From: Methanomicrobium sp.
GTDB taxonomy: Archaea > Halobacteriota > Methanomicrobia > Methanomicrobiales > Methanomicrobiaceae
Direction: 5' to 3'
DNA length: 15,759 nt
Assembly: GCA_017553245.1 (NCBI GenBank)
Contig: JAFZMT010000112.1
Location: forward strand, 1 to 15,759
Shown here: positions 14,119-15,759 of the stretch, piece after piece
Position numbering within the stretch: position 1 is the first letter of the stretch
Layout of the letters: each line of letters begins with the position of its first letter
Program-made: the position numbers and the translations under genes
Notes under the pieces: generated by a model
What the model was told of the DNA's origin: nothing
Seen by the model: the letters and a program-made list of their open reading frames with translations, nothing else
The model's database searches: none

Positions 14119-15717
14119 TTATATCGATTCAAATCCCGGTATCGCGAAGAGCATTGCGACAAGCGCGGGTGTTATAATGTATATTAACCCTGATAATATA
14201 AATAAAAGACTTCCGAATACGTAATACATATACCGATCTCCGCCTTTTACTATTTTACCTGCTATTGCATTTGCAATTGTAACAATAAGAATGCTTAGAA
14301 TGAGGAACATTATCATCTTGTCCTCGGGGAAGTTGACGAAGATGTTGATAGAGCCGACCATTGAGCCGCCTACCGAGCCCGAACTCGAACTTAAAGCCGC
14401 GGCCGTCTCCTGGAATGTATTCATGACTTCCTTGATGGCACGCGACATTGTAAGAAGGATGTGGAAGAGGAAGGCAAAGATTCCGACCATTGCCACATGC
14501 ATCGGGATAAGCAGAACTATGAAACCCATACCAATCATCTCGCGTTTCTGCCTGAGCAGGGTCTGTTCAAGCATTGATGTGCTTACGATATGCGATACTT
14601 CGGTAGGACCCGCACCGAGTTCAATGGAATCCTTGAAAATACTTAAGTACTTGTAGATGAGGTTGCTTCCGGTATCCATAACGAATTTATGCCAGACAAT
14701 GGTCTCGTCAAGACCTATGTTCATCTTGGAGTATACCGCATCTATATAATCTCCGAGGACGTGAAGGGATTTGCGGTCGACCTTTGCGAGCGCAGGCGTG
14801 ACCGTCATTCCCATACCGCCCATAATCGAGCCTAAACCGCGTATGAAAACCGTGAAGTCTTCGTCGCGCACGATAATGTTGGCATCGTCTCTCCAGCCGA
14901 ATATCGCAAGCGGCGCCAGCAGGATTCCGAACATTATACAGATAAGTCCGAAGTTGACGCCGACGAAGAAGAGAATCAGGGACGAAATAAGTGCTATGGG
15001 CAGGATTATCCTTTCAAGTCTGCGGACGAGTTTCTGTTCGTACGTGCCGCCGCCCGGGAGATCGTGGCATTTTTTGTCTTCGGGGATTGAGCGATACATC
15101 GAGAAGATACCGAATGCCGATACACCCGCGGCAAGCATATACGATGAGTTAAGTGTCGAGTCGAGATCGTTAGGCGCATAGATGGCGACCGATACCATTA
15201 TGATGATACTTACGATGGTCGCGGAGAGCATGAGAGCGATATATGCATCGCTCCATTTCTTGAGCATCTCGATACCCTGCTCGAAGTTGTTGCGGTAGAC
15301 GTTACGCACGGTCTCAAGCTCTTCGGTAAGGAACTCATCATCGGGAATACCCGCCTCGATGGAGTTACCGAAACGGTTCAGAAGACTCTCCACAAGGGGG
15401 TTTCTGACGCGGTCGGCGACCATTCTTAAGGATTCCGCGTAGCTGTAATTCCAGCGCTTGACAAAGCATTCCACGCGTTTCATGTATTTTGTCGGGATAT
15501 ATTCGCGCCTTTCGGAGGTATATGCGAAAATTTCCGGTCTGGATACGTTGGCATGCGTGATGGATGCCATGTAAGTGATCATGAAGAGAAGGTCGGCGCC
15601 GATCTTTTTGTTTTCTTCGATTTCTTTGAGTTTCTGCTGAATTTCACCCGCCGTGTTTTCAAACGGAATCGAGCCTCCGTTCTTTTCGCGCAGTTTTTCC
15701 AGCAGTGATTCAAACAT
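14119..15717 (-). CDS. arlJ: ArlJ/FlaJ, archaellum membrane platform protein
   Basis: Polytopic membrane protein that forms the platform of the archaellum motor and partners the ATPase ArlI and the KaiC-like ArlH. From ATG 15717 the protein has 532 residues, a usual length. Two T2SSF-type cytoplasmic domains are visible: the first with PEIFAYTSERREYIPTKYM and SLLNRFGNSIEAGIPDDEFL, the second with FTVFIRGLGSIMGGMGMTVT and SIELGAGPTEVSHIVSTSML. About nine hydrophobic segments alternate with them, including three near the C-terminus. ATG 15717 is chosen over the in-frame GTG at 15726 because GGTGA lies 5 bases before it. It is followed after 49 bases by the acidic protein gene. Confidence 0.96.
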   Translation of the reverse strand: MFESLLEKLREKNGGSIPFENTAGEIQQKLKEIEENKKIGADLLFMITYMASITHANVSRPEIFAYTSERREYIPTKYMKRVECFVKRWNYSYAESLRMVADRVRNPLVESLLNRFGNSIEAGIPDDEFLTEELETVRNVYRNNFEQGIEMLKKWSDAYIALMLSATIVSIIIMVSVAIYAPNDLDSTLNSSYMLAAGVSAFGIFSMYRSIPEDKKCHDLPGGGTYEQKLVRRLERIILPIALISSLILFFVGVNFGLICIMFGILLAPLAIFGWRDDANIIVRDEDFTVFIRGLGSIMGGMGMTVTPALAKVDRKSLHVLGDYIDAVYSKMNIGLDETIVWHKFVMDTGSNLIYKYLSIFKDSIELGAGPTEVSHIVSTSMLEQTLLRQKREMIGMGFIVLLIPMHVAMVGIFAFLFHILLTMSRAIKEVMNTFQETAAALSSSSGSVGGSMVGSINIFVNFPEDKMIMFLILSILIVTIANAIAGKIVKGGDRYMYYVFGSLLFILSGLIYIITPALVAMLFAIPGFESI

Positions 15718-15731
15718 GACCTTCACCAGTT

Positions 15732-15759
15732 TTATGATGATACCTTATCGATAATACCA
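15732..15759 (-). CDS. Last codons of an upstream gene, possibly arlI
   Basis: On the minus strand the codons GGT ATT ATC GAT AAG GTA TCA TCA TAA give GIIDKVSS and a stop, 14 bases before the chosen arlJ start. In archaellum operons arlI directly precedes arlJ, and this tail would fit an ArlI C-terminus. Eight residues are too few to identify it, and another frame stays open across the window edge. Confidence 0.3.

Overview
The window reads as chromosomal DNA of a motile methanogenic euryarchaeon, most likely of the order Methanomicrobiales. The evidence is archaeal information-processing genes (Pelota, RqcH/NEMF, ABCE1), an archaellum membrane protein (ArlJ/FlaJ), the archaea-specific adaptor CheF, and a bacterial-type che set in euryarchaeal order. 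Base composition is near 50% GC and even throughout, with TATA-like promoters and T-rich terminators. The genus cannot be fixed from sequence alone. I saw no tRNA, rRNA, CRISPR array, insertion sequence or integrase.

Left part (1-5181): a translation-rescue neighbourhood. On the minus strand rqcH (starting near 2624) runs into pelA (Pelota, cut off by the window edge) with a 4-base gap. Divergent from them, on the plus strand, are a small three-helix membrane protein resembling archaeal EMC6-like proteins and then ABCE1. ABCE1 is preceded by five tandem degenerate 13-15 base repeats just ahead of its Shine-Dalgarno sequence. Pelota with ABCE1 splits stalled ribosomes, and RqcH acts on the released large subunit, so three rescue factors lie within about 5 kb. 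An AT-rich segment with an 11-bp inverted repeat separates ABCE1 from the convergent che operon.

Right part (5182-15759): archaellum and chemotaxis genes, all on the minus strand. Transcription runs right to left: the end of an unidentified upstream gene (possibly arlI), arlJ, a 506-residue membrane-anchored, very acidic low-complexity protein, cheF, a 466-base gap with terminator and promoter signals, then cheY, cheB, cheA, cheC, cheD and a secreted beta-propeller protein whose start overlaps the end of cheD. cheR, cheW and receptor genes are not in the window.

The genes imply this flow: receptors (elsewhere) control CheA; CheA phosphorylates CheY and CheB; CheC and CheD adjust adaptation and CheY-P removal; CheY-P acts through CheF on the archaellum motor, whose membrane platform is ArlJ. 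The acidic protein lies between the ArlJ and CheF genes, the place where an adaptor of the ArlC/D/E kind would be expected. It and the propeller protein are the least explained parts of the region.
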